38,701 nt of DNA from assembly GCA_022821775.1 (NCBI GenBank), contig JAJECY010000034.1, positions 1-38,701 on the forward strand, written 5' to 3'. Shown here one piece after another: positions 17,120-25,223 of the stretch; the first letter of the stretch is position 1; each line of letters starts with the position of its first letter. The notes under the pieces were generated by a model. That model searched no databases and had not been told where the DNA came from. It saw nothing but the letters and a program-made list of their open reading frames with translations. This DNA comes from Acidobacteriota bacterium (GTDB lineage Bacteria; Acidobacteriota; Terriglobia; Versatilivoradales; Versatilivoraceae). A program made the position numbers and the translations under genes.

Positions 17120-18139
17120 CTACGGCCAGGGGCGTCCGGCATCGGTGGCCTGGATCATCCGCTGCAGCCGGTCCACGATGTAGTTGGTACCCATGGCGAT
17201 CAGCCTCTCCCCCTTTTCCGGGGTCGCCAGCAGCGCCTGCTCCTGGCGGGCGCGGTCTCTGGGGTTTTCCGGGTTGGTGGTCCGCTGGGCATCGAAGGGC
17301 TCCATGTACTCCCACACCTTGGGCGGCATGTCCGATTCGTAGTTCAGGCCGGCCCGGTCGTACTCCTCCAGGGTGACGAAACGCACCCGGTCCGGATAGG
17401 CGGCCATGAGGATCGAGGTCTCGTTTTCGGAGGCGTGGCTGTGGGCCGTCCGGCGGGCCAGCGTGTCCAGCTTTCCCTCCAGCTTCTGCCGGTAGGAGGT
17501 CAGGAAGGTGGCCAGTTCCTCCTCCTTGTATCCCTCCCCGTAGGAGACGGCGTCCAGGCTGATGCCCAGTTTTCGTCGCCACTCTGGGAGCGCCCCTTTC
17601 AGCAGGCCATGGTTTCCCCCATGGCCGTTGACCACCAGGACGGTGCCGAACCCGTGAGCGGTGAGGCTTTCAATCACGTCGAAGACGTAAGCCAGAAAGG
17701 TTTCCTTGCGCAAGGTGAGGGTTCCCTTGCGGGCCATGTGATAAGGGGCGTAACCCACCGGGCAGGGCGTAGAGACCGTCACCCGAGGGTAGAGCCGGAG
17801 GGCGGCCTGTTGAGCGAACAAGGTGGCGGTGGCGGCGTCTGTGATCAGCGCCAGGTGCTCGTTGTGTTGCTCGGTGGACCCGGTGGGCACGATGGCCGCC
17901 TTGAGGTCTCCGCTCTGGAGGGCTTCCCGGACTTCCTTGCGGGTTCGCTCCCACAGCAGGACCTTCTGAGGATGGACGAAGCCCGAGGACGAGCCGGCCA
18001 TGGAGGAGGTGATCAGGGGGGCGGAGCGGGAATCGTAGGCCGCGGCCGGCGATGAGGCGGCGGTCCCCGGCATGGATCCGACAGCCCCGGCAGCGCCCAG
18101 GGATTTCAGGAAGCGTCGGCGAGAAAACCCGGCTTGCAT
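17120..18139 (-). CDS. Tat-exported creatininase-family amidohydrolase
   Basis: ATG at 18137-18139 preceded by AAAGGAGA gives 339 residues; a longer in-frame start would run into the repeat at 18184 and is rejected. The leader GFSRRRFLKSLGAAGAVG is a Tat signal. Creatininase metal ligands are visible: Glu90 and His92 (TGSTEQHNEH), Asp101 (ITDA), His173 (NGHGGN), and Glu240 in ASENETS. Family members hydrolyse cyclic or linear amides such as creatinine or formamido compounds; here the substrate is unknown. The family is normally cytoplasmic, so export is notable. It lies downstream of the amidohydrolase and DapA-like genes on the same strand, separated from them by 430 bp of repeats. Confidence 0.9.
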   Translation of the reverse strand: MQAGFSRRRFLKSLGAAGAVGSMPGTAASSPAAAYDSRSAPLITSSMAGSSSGFVHPQKVLLWERTRKEVREALQSGDLKAAIVPTGSTEQHNEHLALITDAATATLFAQQAALRLYPRVTVSTPCPVGYAPYHMARKGTLTLRKETFLAYVFDVIESLTAHGFGTVLVVNGHGGNHGLLKGALPEWRRKLGISLDAVSYGEGYKEEELATFLTSYRQKLEGKLDTLARRTAHSHASENETSILMAAYPDRVRFVTLEEYDRAGLNYESDMPPKVWEYMEPFDAQRTTNPENPRDRARQEQALLATPEKGERLIAMGTNYIVDRLQRMIQATDAGRPWP

Positions 18140-18183
18140 CGACAATCTCCTTTCGCTTTTCAATCCTTCAGGCAAGTCCCGCA

Positions 18184-18545
18184 CCCGCCCCCACGACGGG
18201 CGAATCATTCGTGGGTGAAACAACAAATCTTCATGGCCTGTCGGGAACAAGGACTCTGTTCCGTTAGCACGGTTGTCTGCCTAATGAACATCGATGCACA
18301 GGATGCACAGGATTAACAGGACGAGAGCTTCCTGCACGAGAAGCCGGCTCAGGCGATGATACGGTGCGGTTTTGCGGATTCCCGGCATTGGAAGCTAGTG
18401 TCCTGTCCCGTTAATTCGGCGCATTATTCAAGACGTTAACTCATTGAATTCATTTAAACTTCTGGCCGAAATACTGTAAATGCACTTCTGGGACAGGCCA
18501 CTAGCCGTTTGCTGAAAAAATCCTGTGCATCCTGTGCATCGATGT
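18184..18545 (+). repeat. Composite palindromic intergenic repeat (copy I, interrupted by a MITE-like insertion)
   Basis: Blocks in order: GC hairpin (18184-18202), ATCATTC, GTGAAACAAC, GGGAACAAGGA..CTGTTCCGTTA, the GAACATCGATGCACAGGATG arm (about 18287-18318), a variable middle, the 102-bp insertion (18399-18500), then the inverted arm TCCTGTGCATCCTGTGCATC (18521-18545). The two ATCGATG arms are inverted copies, so the unit could fold into a long stem. It separates the amidohydrolase stop from the creatininase start. Confidence 0.8.
18399..18500. mobile_element. 102-bp MITE-like insertion with CTAG target duplication
   Basis: The ends TGTCCTGTCCC (18399-18409) and its inverse GGGACAGGCCA (18490-18500) match at 10 of 11 positions. 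CTAG flanks both sides (18395-18398 and 18501-18504). The interior is AT-rich compared with the window and too short to code for a transposase. The related repeat at 29383-29538 lacks the insert and reads CCAG at the join, giving an empty-site comparison. CTAG duplications are known for IS5-type elements, so a non-autonomous IS5-like element is an inference. Confidence 0.7.
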
Positions 18546-18568
18546 TTTTTCTGTGGTTTCAGACACGC

Positions 18569-19552
18569 CTACCGCTTGAAAAAGAAGTCCTCGGCGGTCT
18601 TGATCAGGATCTGCTCCTTGTCCGCCGGGCTGAGAAAGTCGGCATGGTCCCGGATGAGGGCCACGGCCGGCTCGATCCCGTGCGGCGGGTCGGGCAAGGG
18701 ATGCCTGGAGGGGCGGTCGGGTGGGAAGGGCGCATCGCTCTCCCACATGCATCGTTCCGGACCGAAGGCCGCCACCACTCGCTTGATCAAGGGCAGCAGG
18801 CTGGTGTAGGGAGGGGTTCTTCCTCTGCTGTAGAAGGCCCCCACTTTCAGCATGACCCGCTTGTGTTCGGACATGCGCAACAGGGCGGTGATTTCGTCCT
18901 CGGAGGAGCCCTCGTAAACCCCGGCGAAGTGGTCCAGGATGACGGGAGTTTCCGGGTAGCGGCCGCACATGCGGTCGACTTCGGGTAAATCCCGGGGGCC
19001 CATCAGGAAGCTCAGCGCCAGGTTGTGGTCGGCTCCCGCCTTGAACATCTTGTCGAATCCGGGGTGGTCCATCCACTGCGGGCCCCCGCCCAGTGGAGGA
19101 CGGGTGCTGCCGCCACGAACACGAAAGGCATGGACTCCCTGCCTGGAAAGGGCCACCATGGTCCGGTCGGGACTGGCCAGGGAGACGTCGGTGACGGCCG
19201 GAATGATGCCGGTGCCCACGAAGTGCTCGGGGTCGTTGGCAATGACGTCCAGGATGTAGGAGTGGTCGAGGCCGTACCAGGTCATCTGGATCAGGTTGAT
19301 TTTGCCAACCCCCGACCGATGAGCCTCCTCAAGGAGCCTTTCCGCCGAAAAGCTCGGCACCCAGAGGTCTTCCGGCGTGAAACCGTCGGCCAGCGGAAAG
19401 CGCCTGGTGTCGGAAGTCCAGATGTGAACGTGGGCGTCCACGATGCGGTGCTCGGCAGCCTTGGGCTTGTCGGGGCTCTTGCTGCTGCAGGCCGTCGCCA
19501 GCCCGGCCGCCCCGGCGGCAAGCAGCCACTCACGTCGACTCATGTTGTCCAT
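18569..19552 (-). CDS. Exported amidohydrolase_2-family metal-dependent hydrolase
   Basis: 327 residues; ATG 19550-19552 sits six bases after AGGAGG. The leader MDNMSRREWLLAAGAAG has a twin-arginine motif and ends in ATACSS, a plausible lipobox (Cys22). DAHVHIW (39-45) carries the HxH metal motif, ILDHFAG the downstream His, and MWESDAPF the late metal Asp, matching the TIM-barrel amidohydrolase_2 group (lactonases, decarboxylases). It begins 13 bp after the DapA-like stop, so the two share a transcript. A lactone or amide step before or after the DapA-like aldolase is possible; substrate unknown. Confidence 0.88.
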   Translation of the reverse strand: MDNMSRREWLLAAGAAGLATACSSKSPDKPKAAEHRIVDAHVHIWTSDTRRFPLADGFTPEDLWVPSFSAERLLEEAHRSGVGKINLIQMTWYGLDHSYILDVIANDPEHFVGTGIIPAVTDVSLASPDRTMVALSRQGVHAFRVRGGSTRPPLGGGPQWMDHPGFDKMFKAGADHNLALSFLMGPRDLPEVDRMCGRYPETPVILDHFAGVYEGSSEDEITALLRMSEHKRVMLKVGAFYSRGRTPPYTSLLPLIKRVVAAFGPERCMWESDAPFPPDRPSRHPLPDPPHGIEPAVALIRDHADFLSPADKEQILIKTAEDFFFKR

Positions 19553-19565
19553 GACTGACCTCCTG

Positions 19566-20588
19566 CTAGCTCTCCCGCCTCACCTCTGAAAGGGAACGGG
19601 CAATTTCAGCGATGACCGCCTTGTCCTTCTCGGCCACCTGGGTCCCGGGAGGCCTGACCGGCCCGCCGGCCCGACCCAGCGATTCCAGGGCCACCTTAAT
19701 GGCGCTGATGCCATACCCGGGCTGGACCCCGCGCAGCTTGACCACCGGTTCGATCTTTTCCTTGAGAACCCGGTTCATTTGTTCCTTCTCTCCCGCCACG
19801 CCGTGCTTCCAGAAAGCGTGGCTGGCCCGGGGAACGAAGGTGGCCACCGCGGTGGTGTAGGCGCGGCCGCCCACCGGCAGGGCCTTGGCTGCGTGGCCCT
19901 CGCCTTCAGCCACCCAGAGGAAGTCGTCCGGAACCAGGTTGCCCAGGGCCAGACCCACCTCGGTGCCCCCGCTGGGGTCCTTGAATCCGACGATGTTCTC
20001 GATCCCGGACAGTCTTTTCAACAGGCGGGGCCAGTACTCCTCGGACCGGGGATAGATCAACACTCCGATGTCGACCGACTTGGCCACGTCCAGGCAGCAA
20101 CGATAGGTGCCTTCCTCCTGTCCCCAGCGGGAGCCCGGCGGAAAGATCAGCACGGCATCGGCCCCCGACTTTTCCGCGTTGCGGGCCATGGTCATTGCGT
20201 TCCGGTAGCCACCGCCTACCCCGGCCACCACGGGCATCTTGCCGTCGGCGCCCGCCACCGCCGCCGTCACCAGAGCGCGGTGCTCTTCGATGTCCAGGCT
20301 GTAGAGCTCGCCCAGGCCCCCGGCAACAACGATGGTCATGTTCTGGTGGAAACCGCGGGCGTGATCGGCCACGTTGCGGCGGAGGCCCTCCGAATCCAGC
20401 TCGAAGTCGGAGTGAAAGGTGGTGACCATGAAGTTGTGCACGCCCTGCAATGCCTGAATCAGGTCCCTGCGATTTCGAGCCGTTCCCGGCCTTGGGGAGG
20501 CCTGGCAGGCGGCCATGGGAGCCACCGCCAGGGTTCCGGCGGCCAGCGCCAGGTCCTGTACGAATCCTCTTCTGCTGCGTTTTCTCAT
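19566..20588 (-). CDS. Tat-exported dihydrodipicolinate synthase superfamily protein (II)
   Basis: 340 residues; ATG 20588 with GGAGA upstream. The leader KRSRRGFVQDLALAAGTLAVAP is Tat-like and a possible lipobox (MAAC, Cys28) follows. Schiff-base Lys203 (IVGFKDPSGG) and Tyr179 (GVLIYPRSE) are present. The usual GTTGE loop reads GGLGE (90-94), so the two hydroxyl side chains are absent, which suggests a substrate other than that of lysine biosynthesis. It is a paralogue of the gene at 8739, which keeps Ser residues in that loop. First gene of a leftward pair with the amidohydrolase, and divergent from the amidohydrolase gene at 20798 across 209 bp. Confidence 0.88.
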   Translation of the reverse strand: MRKRSRRGFVQDLALAAGTLAVAPMAACQASPRPGTARNRRDLIQALQGVHNFMVTTFHSDFELDSEGLRRNVADHARGFHQNMTIVVAGGLGELYSLDIEEHRALVTAAVAGADGKMPVVAGVGGGYRNAMTMARNAEKSGADAVLIFPPGSRWGQEEGTYRCCLDVAKSVDIGVLIYPRSEEYWPRLLKRLSGIENIVGFKDPSGGTEVGLALGNLVPDDFLWVAEGEGHAAKALPVGGRAYTTAVATFVPRASHAFWKHGVAGEKEQMNRVLKEKIEPVVKLRGVQPGYGISAIKVALESLGRAGGPVRPPGTQVAEKDKAVIAEIARSLSEVRRES

Positions 20589-20734
20589 GGGGCGTCTCCG
20601 GTCTCTTGCGACTCCAGCTTCCGGTCAGGCCTGGCCGACTCCGATTCAACCCCCAGCCTGGGCGCCATCATACTTGGTTGGCCGACGGCCAGCAACCCCG
20701 ATCTGGTCGCCCGATCCGGCCGCCCTCGACCCCA

Positions 20735-20762
20735 TTGACAAGGCGCTTCGGGTCTGGATAGT
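20735..20762 (+). promoter_or_regulatory. Candidate sigma70 promoter for the amidohydrolase-Rieske-symporter run
   Basis: TTGACA at 20735-20740, a 16-bp spacer, then GATAGT at 20757-20762. Transcription would begin about 30 bases before the GTG at 20798. The leader contains CTCTCTCG (20763-20770) and CGAGAG (20786-20791), which could pair and partly cover the GAGAGG ribosome binding site. Confidence 0.45.
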
Positions 20763-20797
20763 CTCTCTCGGACGCGAGACAGTTTCGAGAGGGCAGA

Positions 20798-21883
20798 GTG
20801 GTTCGGGAATCCGGAAATGAGGCGCAACGACCCTTCTGGTCGGGGCGCCCGGTCATTGACTGCGACCTGCACAACGAAGTTCCCTCGCTGGAGGTGCTGA
20901 GGCCCTACCTGGCCGACCACTGGTGCGACTATATCGAGGAGTCGGCCTTTAGGGGGCCGGATGCGGACGACTATCCCAAGGGAGCGCCGACCACCATTCG
21001 GCCGGGACTGGAATGGGAGGGAGAGGTGGAGGGGCAGCTTGCGCTCATGCGGCGGCAGGTGCTCGACCCTCTGCAGGTCGAATTTGGCGTTCTGGACTGC
21101 GCCTACCGGGTTCAGGGCGTGCACGATCCGGAGCTGGCCGGGGCCCTGGCCTCGGCCATCAACCGCTGGCAAGCCGAGCACTGGTTGGACCGCGACCCCA
21201 GGCTGCGAGCCTCCATTGTGGCTCCCACCCAGAGCCCGGTGCTCGCCGCAAGGGAAATCGACCGCTGGGGCGCCGACGCCCGTTTCGTCCAGGCGGTCAT
21301 GCCGGTCCGGTCGCTGATCCCCTACGGAAACCGGATTTACGACCCCATCTATGAAGCGGCCGCCCGCCACGACCTGGTGGTGGGGATTCAGTTCGGGGGA
21401 TCTCCCGGCCATCCCCCGACTCCCAGCGGCTGGCTCTCCACCTACCTGGAGGAGTACGCCGCCATGGCCCAGGTCTTTCAGTCCCAGGTGACCAGCTTGA
21501 TCGTGGAAGGCGTGTTCGACCGCTTTCCCGACCTGCGAGTGTCCCTGATCGAGGCGGGCTGCACCTGGATGCCTTCGCTGATGTGGCGGCTCGACAAGGA
21601 GTGGCGGGGCCTGCGGCGAGACATCCCCTGGGTCAAGCGTCCCCCTTCCGACTACATTCGACGGCATATCCGGCTCACGCTGCAGCCGGTGGATGCTCCT
21701 CCCTCCGGCAAGCAGCTCCTGGAGGTCATCGGCCAACTGGATTCCGACGAGATGCTGATGTTCGCCACCGACCATCCCCACTGGCATTTCGATCGGCTGG
21801 AAGAGGCCTTTCCCGCGGGCTTGTCCGACTCCCTGGCCCGCCGGGTGCTGGCCGACAACGCCCGCTCCTTTTATCGGCTCTAG
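20798..21883 (+). CDS. Amidohydrolase_2-family protein (paralogue 1)
   Basis: 361 residues from GTG 20798, preceded by GAGAGGG. There is no signal peptide, unlike the leftward amidohydrolase, so it should be cytoplasmic. VIDCDLHNEVP (19-29) carries the metal DxH, and MFATDHPHWHFD is the late metal-Asp region typical of TIM-barrel amidohydrolase_2 enzymes such as ACMSD-like decarboxylases and related hydrolases. The following gene is a clear paralogue with the same layout (ALARATNDW versus ASAINRW, RLRASI in both). With the Rieske gene and symporter downstream it suggests uptake and ring opening or decarboxylation of an aromatic or cyclic compound. Exact reaction unknown. Confidence 0.87.
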   Translation: MVRESGNEAQRPFWSGRPVIDCDLHNEVPSLEVLRPYLADHWCDYIEESAFRGPDADDYPKGAPTTIRPGLEWEGEVEGQLALMRRQVLDPLQVEFGVLDCAYRVQGVHDPELAGALASAINRWQAEHWLDRDPRLRASIVAPTQSPVLAAREIDRWGADARFVQAVMPVRSLIPYGNRIYDPIYEAAARHDLVVGIQFGGSPGHPPTPSGWLSTYLEEYAAMAQVFQSQVTSLIVEGVFDRFPDLRVSLIEAGCTWMPSLMWRLDKEWRGLRRDIPWVKRPPSDYIRRHIRLTLQPVDAPPSGKQLLEVIGQLDSDEMLMFATDHPHWHFDRLEEAFPAGLSDSLARRVLADNARSFYRL

Positions 21884-21962
21884 AAAAAGAAATCTCCGGC
21901 CCCCGTGTTAAGATGGGAACGCCTGGAAGTAAGCCGATGCGGGCCGAGGAGAACTCACGGAG

Positions 21963-23063
21963 ATGGCGACAGCGGCAACCACAAGGCAAGCTTCGACCGG
22001 CGGCAAGAAGTCGCGGTTGGAGGTCATCGACTGCGACATCCACAACATCATCCCATCCAATGAGACCCTCTACAAGTACCTGCCGGAGCGGTGGCGCAGG
22101 CACCATCAACAGTTCGGGCTGCGCGGCCATCTGGGAGGATACTATCCGCGGGCGCTCATGAATGCCGCCCGGCACGATGCCTGGCCGCCTTCGGGGTTGC
22201 CGGCGGGCTCGGACCTGGAGTTCATGCGGGAGCAGTTGCTGGACGCCTACGATATCCGATACGGCATCCTCAACTGCCTTTACGGGGCCGGCGGACAGCT
22301 CAACCTCGAGTACGGAGCCGCGCTGGCCCGGGCCACCAACGACTGGCAGATCGCCGAATGGCTGGAACCGGAACCCAGGTTGCGGGCCTCCATTATCGTC
22401 CCCTACGAGGATGGGGACCTGGCGGCGGAGGAGATCGATCGGGTGGGAGACCATCCCGGGTTCGTTCAGGTTCTCCTGCTGGTTCGGACCAACGAGCCCC
22501 TGGGCCGGCCCAAGTACCGTAAGATCTACCGGGCCGCGTTGCGCCACAACCTGCCGGTGGGCATCCATTTCGGTGGCGCCGGAGCGGGGCCCATTACCGG
22601 GGCCGGCTGGCCTTCCCACTACATCGAAGACCATGGGGGCATGCCCCAGGCCTTTCAGGCCCAGGTCATCAGCCTCGTTTGCGAAGGCGTCTTCGAGCAG
22701 CTTCCCTCATTGAAGGTGGCCCTGATCGAGGGCGGGTTCGCCTGGATGGCTCCGCTGATGTGGCGGTTGGACCACGGTTGGCGCAAGCTGTCCGAGGAGA
22801 TCCCCGCGCTCCGACTCCCTCCTTCGACCACCATTCGCAAACATTTCTGGTTCACCACCCAGCCCATGGAAGAGCCTCCCCAGCCGCGCTACTTCCGGCA
22901 GTTGCTGGAGCAGCTCGACGCCGATGACCGGATGATGTTCGCCACCGACTATCCGCACTGGGACTTCGATTCCCCGGAGAGCGCCGTGCCGTCCGGTCTC
23001 TCCCGCGAGTTGAGGAAGAAAATCATGTCGGAGAATGCGCGCAGCCTCTATGGTCTCGATTAG
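21963..23063 (+). CDS. Amidohydrolase_2-family protein (paralogue 2)
   Basis: 366 residues; ATG 21963 follows a GAGGAG..CGGAG stretch. Cytoplasmic, no leader. The metal motif is VIDCDIHNIIP (21-31) and the late Asp is in MFATDYPHWDFD. Shared blocks with the preceding gene (RLRASI, VGI.FGG, SL..EGVF, PSLMWRLD/APLMWRLD) show an old tandem duplication that has diverged well beyond recent copying. The pair may act on successive or related substrates, or form a hetero-oligomer. It lies 79 bp after paralogue 1, in the same direction as the Rieske and symporter genes. Confidence 0.87.
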   Translation: MATAATTRQASTGGKKSRLEVIDCDIHNIIPSNETLYKYLPERWRRHHQQFGLRGHLGGYYPRALMNAARHDAWPPSGLPAGSDLEFMREQLLDAYDIRYGILNCLYGAGGQLNLEYGAALARATNDWQIAEWLEPEPRLRASIIVPYEDGDLAAEEIDRVGDHPGFVQVLLLVRTNEPLGRPKYRKIYRAALRHNLPVGIHFGGAGAGPITGAGWPSHYIEDHGGMPQAFQAQVISLVCEGVFEQLPSLKVALIEGGFAWMAPLMWRLDHGWRKLSEEIPALRLPPSTTIRKHFWFTTQPMEEPPQPRYFRQLLEQLDADDRMMFATDYPHWDFDSPESAVPSGLSRELRKKIMSENARSLYGLD

Positions 23064-23128
23064 CTCCGCCACTCGGCCCGCCCGCTGCAGTCAGGCCCGG
23101 AATTCCCGGGGCGCCCCCCTGAAACCGG

Positions 23129-23584
23129 ATGAACCCAATGGCTGAACACGTGGTGGCCACCCTTGGCGAGATACCGCCCGGCGGCCGGAAAATTGCCGAG
23201 GTGGAAGGCCGGTCCATCGGCGTCTTCAACCTGGATGGCCAATTCTTTGCCGTGCTGAATCGGTGCCCCCACCAGGGCGGTCCTCTCTGCCTGGGCCAGC
23301 AGTCCGGCTTGCTGCAGGCCCGCGTCCCCGGCGAGTACAGCTATACACGCGTCGGAGAGATCGTGCGCTGCCCCTGGCACGGCTGGGAGTTCGATCTCAA
23401 GACGGGACGGTCCTGGTTCGATCCGGTTCGGACCCGGGTTCGCAGCTATCGGGTGCGGGTGGAGATGCGGGAATCCGAAGGCGGCGGGTGCGGCGAGGAA
23501 GCCGGACACCGGCCCGGACCCTACCGGGCGGAGACCTTTCCGGTATCGGTCCGGCAGCAATACGTTGTGGTCGAGATTCCCTGA
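23129..23584 (+). CDS. Small Rieske [2Fe-2S] ferredoxin-type protein
   Basis: 151 residues from ATG 23129; ATG 23138 (MAEHVV) is equally plausible, as neither has a clear ribosome binding site. Cluster ligands: Cys46 and His48 in CPHQGGPL, Cys81 and His84 in CPWHGWEFD. No leader or membrane anchor and no oxygenase catalytic domain, so it is a soluble electron carrier or a stand-alone ferredoxin of a ring-hydroxylating system. No oxygenase or reductase gene lies in the window, so its partner must be elsewhere. It sits between the amidohydrolase pair and the symporter, supporting an oxidative catabolic role for that cluster. Confidence 0.9.
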   Translation: MNPMAEHVVATLGEIPPGGRKIAEVEGRSIGVFNLDGQFFAVLNRCPHQGGPLCLGQQSGLLQARVPGEYSYTRVGEIVRCPWHGWEFDLKTGRSWFDPVRTRVRSYRVRVEMRESEGGGCGEEAGHRPGPYRAETFPVSVRQQYVVVEIP

Positions 23585-23677
23585 GCGGGAGGCATCGCGG
23601 CGAGTGCGAAATCGCCCTTGCGGCTCTCATTCGCGCGACCGGAGTCATCGGCCAAAACCGACTGGAGGTGGATCTTT

Positions 23678-25216
23678 ATGTGGCGAGGACCGGACCTGGC
23701 GGTGATCGGGCTGAATCTGGCGGTGATGGTCTGGATCGGCGTCTATTGCGCTCGCAAGAGCAAGTCCTCGGACGCCTATTTCCTGGCCGGGCGCAACATG
23801 GCCGGATGGGTGGTGGGGATGTCGATGATGGCCACCATCGTCAGCTCCATGACCTTCCTGGCCACGCCGGGGTTTACCTATTCCGAGAACTGGCGCTACA
23901 TGCCGGCCAACTTCACCTACCTGCTGGCCGCCATCCCCGGGCTCCTGCTGTTCATGCCGCTCTTCAGGCGGGGTGGGTTCCGGTCCGCCTACGAATACCT
24001 GGAAAGGCGTTTCGGCACCTGGGCGCGGCTCTATGCCGGAGGGGCCTTCATCCTGTTCCAGATGTTTCGGCTGGGGGTGATTCTCTACGCGGTCTGTCTG
24101 CCCATCAAGGCCATGACGGGGTTTTCGCTGCCCTGGGTGATCGTGATCTTCGGGGTCCTGGTGGCTGCCTACACCATTGCCGGTGGCCTGGAGGCGGTCA
24201 TCTGGACCGACTTGATCCAGGGGTTTGCCTTGATCCTGGGCGGACTCATCTGCCTGCCCATCATCTTCGGGATGGTGCCGGGCGGCTTCGGCCAGGTGAT
24301 GGGAGTGGCGCTGGCCGACGGCAAGCTCTCGGTGGGCAGCACCGCCTTGAACTTTTCCGAAAAGACCGTTTGGGTGACGGCGCTCATGCACCTGTTCCAC
24401 TTTACCCAGTACATGTGCGTCAACCAGATGACCATTCAGCGCTACCAGGCCATGAAGAGCACCGGCGAGGCTCGCAAGGGAATCGTTCTGAGCGCGGTCG
24501 CCACCGTGGCCGTCTGGGTGTTCTTCAGCTTTATCGGGACGGCGCTCTACGTCCTCTACAAGTACAATCCGGCTCCGGAAGTGGGGACGCTGCTGCCGGA
24601 GGAGGTCTATCCCTTCTTCATTCTCAGCCACGTTCCGGCCGGCGTGGCCGGTTTCGTGATCTCGGGACTGCTGGCGGCGGCCATGTCCACCCTCGATTCC
24701 AGCATCAATGCCTCGGCGGCCACGGTCACCACCGACTTCTATCGACGGTTGCTGGCCCCCGACCGGCTGGAGCGCCATTACGTCACCTTCGGAAGATGGA
24801 TCTCGGGTTTTTTCGGAGTGGTCATGATCGCCATCGCCCTGATCATCCACTTCACCCGCACCGAGACTCTGCAGGACCTTCAAGCCACCCTGATCTCCAT
24901 CATGAGCGGGGGGCTGTTGGGGCTGTTCCTGCTGGGCCAGTTGACTCGACGGGTGGATGGCCGCTCCGCCTTCCAGGCCACCATGGTCACCCTGGCCGGG
25001 GTCAGCCTGTGGCTGTTCATCGACAGCCGCTTGGGTTCCGAGCTGTTTCCGACTCTTGCCGCCCTGCTTCCCGACAAGTTCTGGATCATCGTGCTGGGCA
25101 ACACCTTCCTGTTTGTTCTGGGAGTCCTGCTGAGCCGCGGATCCCGGCGCAAGCCGGACCGGGACCTGACCGATCTGACCGTCTGGACCGGAAAAACCGG
25201 CGAGGCGCAGGCTTGA
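23678..25216 (+). CDS. Sodium:solute symporter (SSS/SLC5 family)
   Basis: I choose ATG 23678 (GGAGGTG eight bases upstream) for 512 residues; a longer start would add a charged segment before the first helix. About thirteen hydrophobic segments fit the SSS family. Characteristic pieces are KSKSSDAYFLAGRNMAGW after helix 1, GGLEAVIWTDLIQGFALI, and QMTIQRYQAMKSTGEARKG. It should import an organic solute with Na+ across the inner membrane. The position at the end of the amidohydrolase/Rieske run suggests that solute feeds those enzymes. It converges with the M81 gene across 7 bp. Confidence 0.92.
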   Translation: MWRGPDLAVIGLNLAVMVWIGVYCARKSKSSDAYFLAGRNMAGWVVGMSMMATIVSSMTFLATPGFTYSENWRYMPANFTYLLAAIPGLLLFMPLFRRGGFRSAYEYLERRFGTWARLYAGGAFILFQMFRLGVILYAVCLPIKAMTGFSLPWVIVIFGVLVAAYTIAGGLEAVIWTDLIQGFALILGGLICLPIIFGMVPGGFGQVMGVALADGKLSVGSTALNFSEKTVWVTALMHLFHFTQYMCVNQMTIQRYQAMKSTGEARKGIVLSAVATVAVWVFFSFIGTALYVLYKYNPAPEVGTLLPEEVYPFFILSHVPAGVAGFVISGLLAAAMSTLDSSINASAATVTTDFYRRLLAPDRLERHYVTFGRWISGFFGVVMIAIALIIHFTRTETLQDLQATLISIMSGGLLGLFLLGQLTRRVDGRSAFQATMVTLAGVSLWLFIDSRLGSELFPTLAALLPDKFWIIVLGNTFLFVLGVLLSRGSRRKPDRDLTDLTVWTGKTGEAQA

Positions 25217-25223
25217 CTGGATC

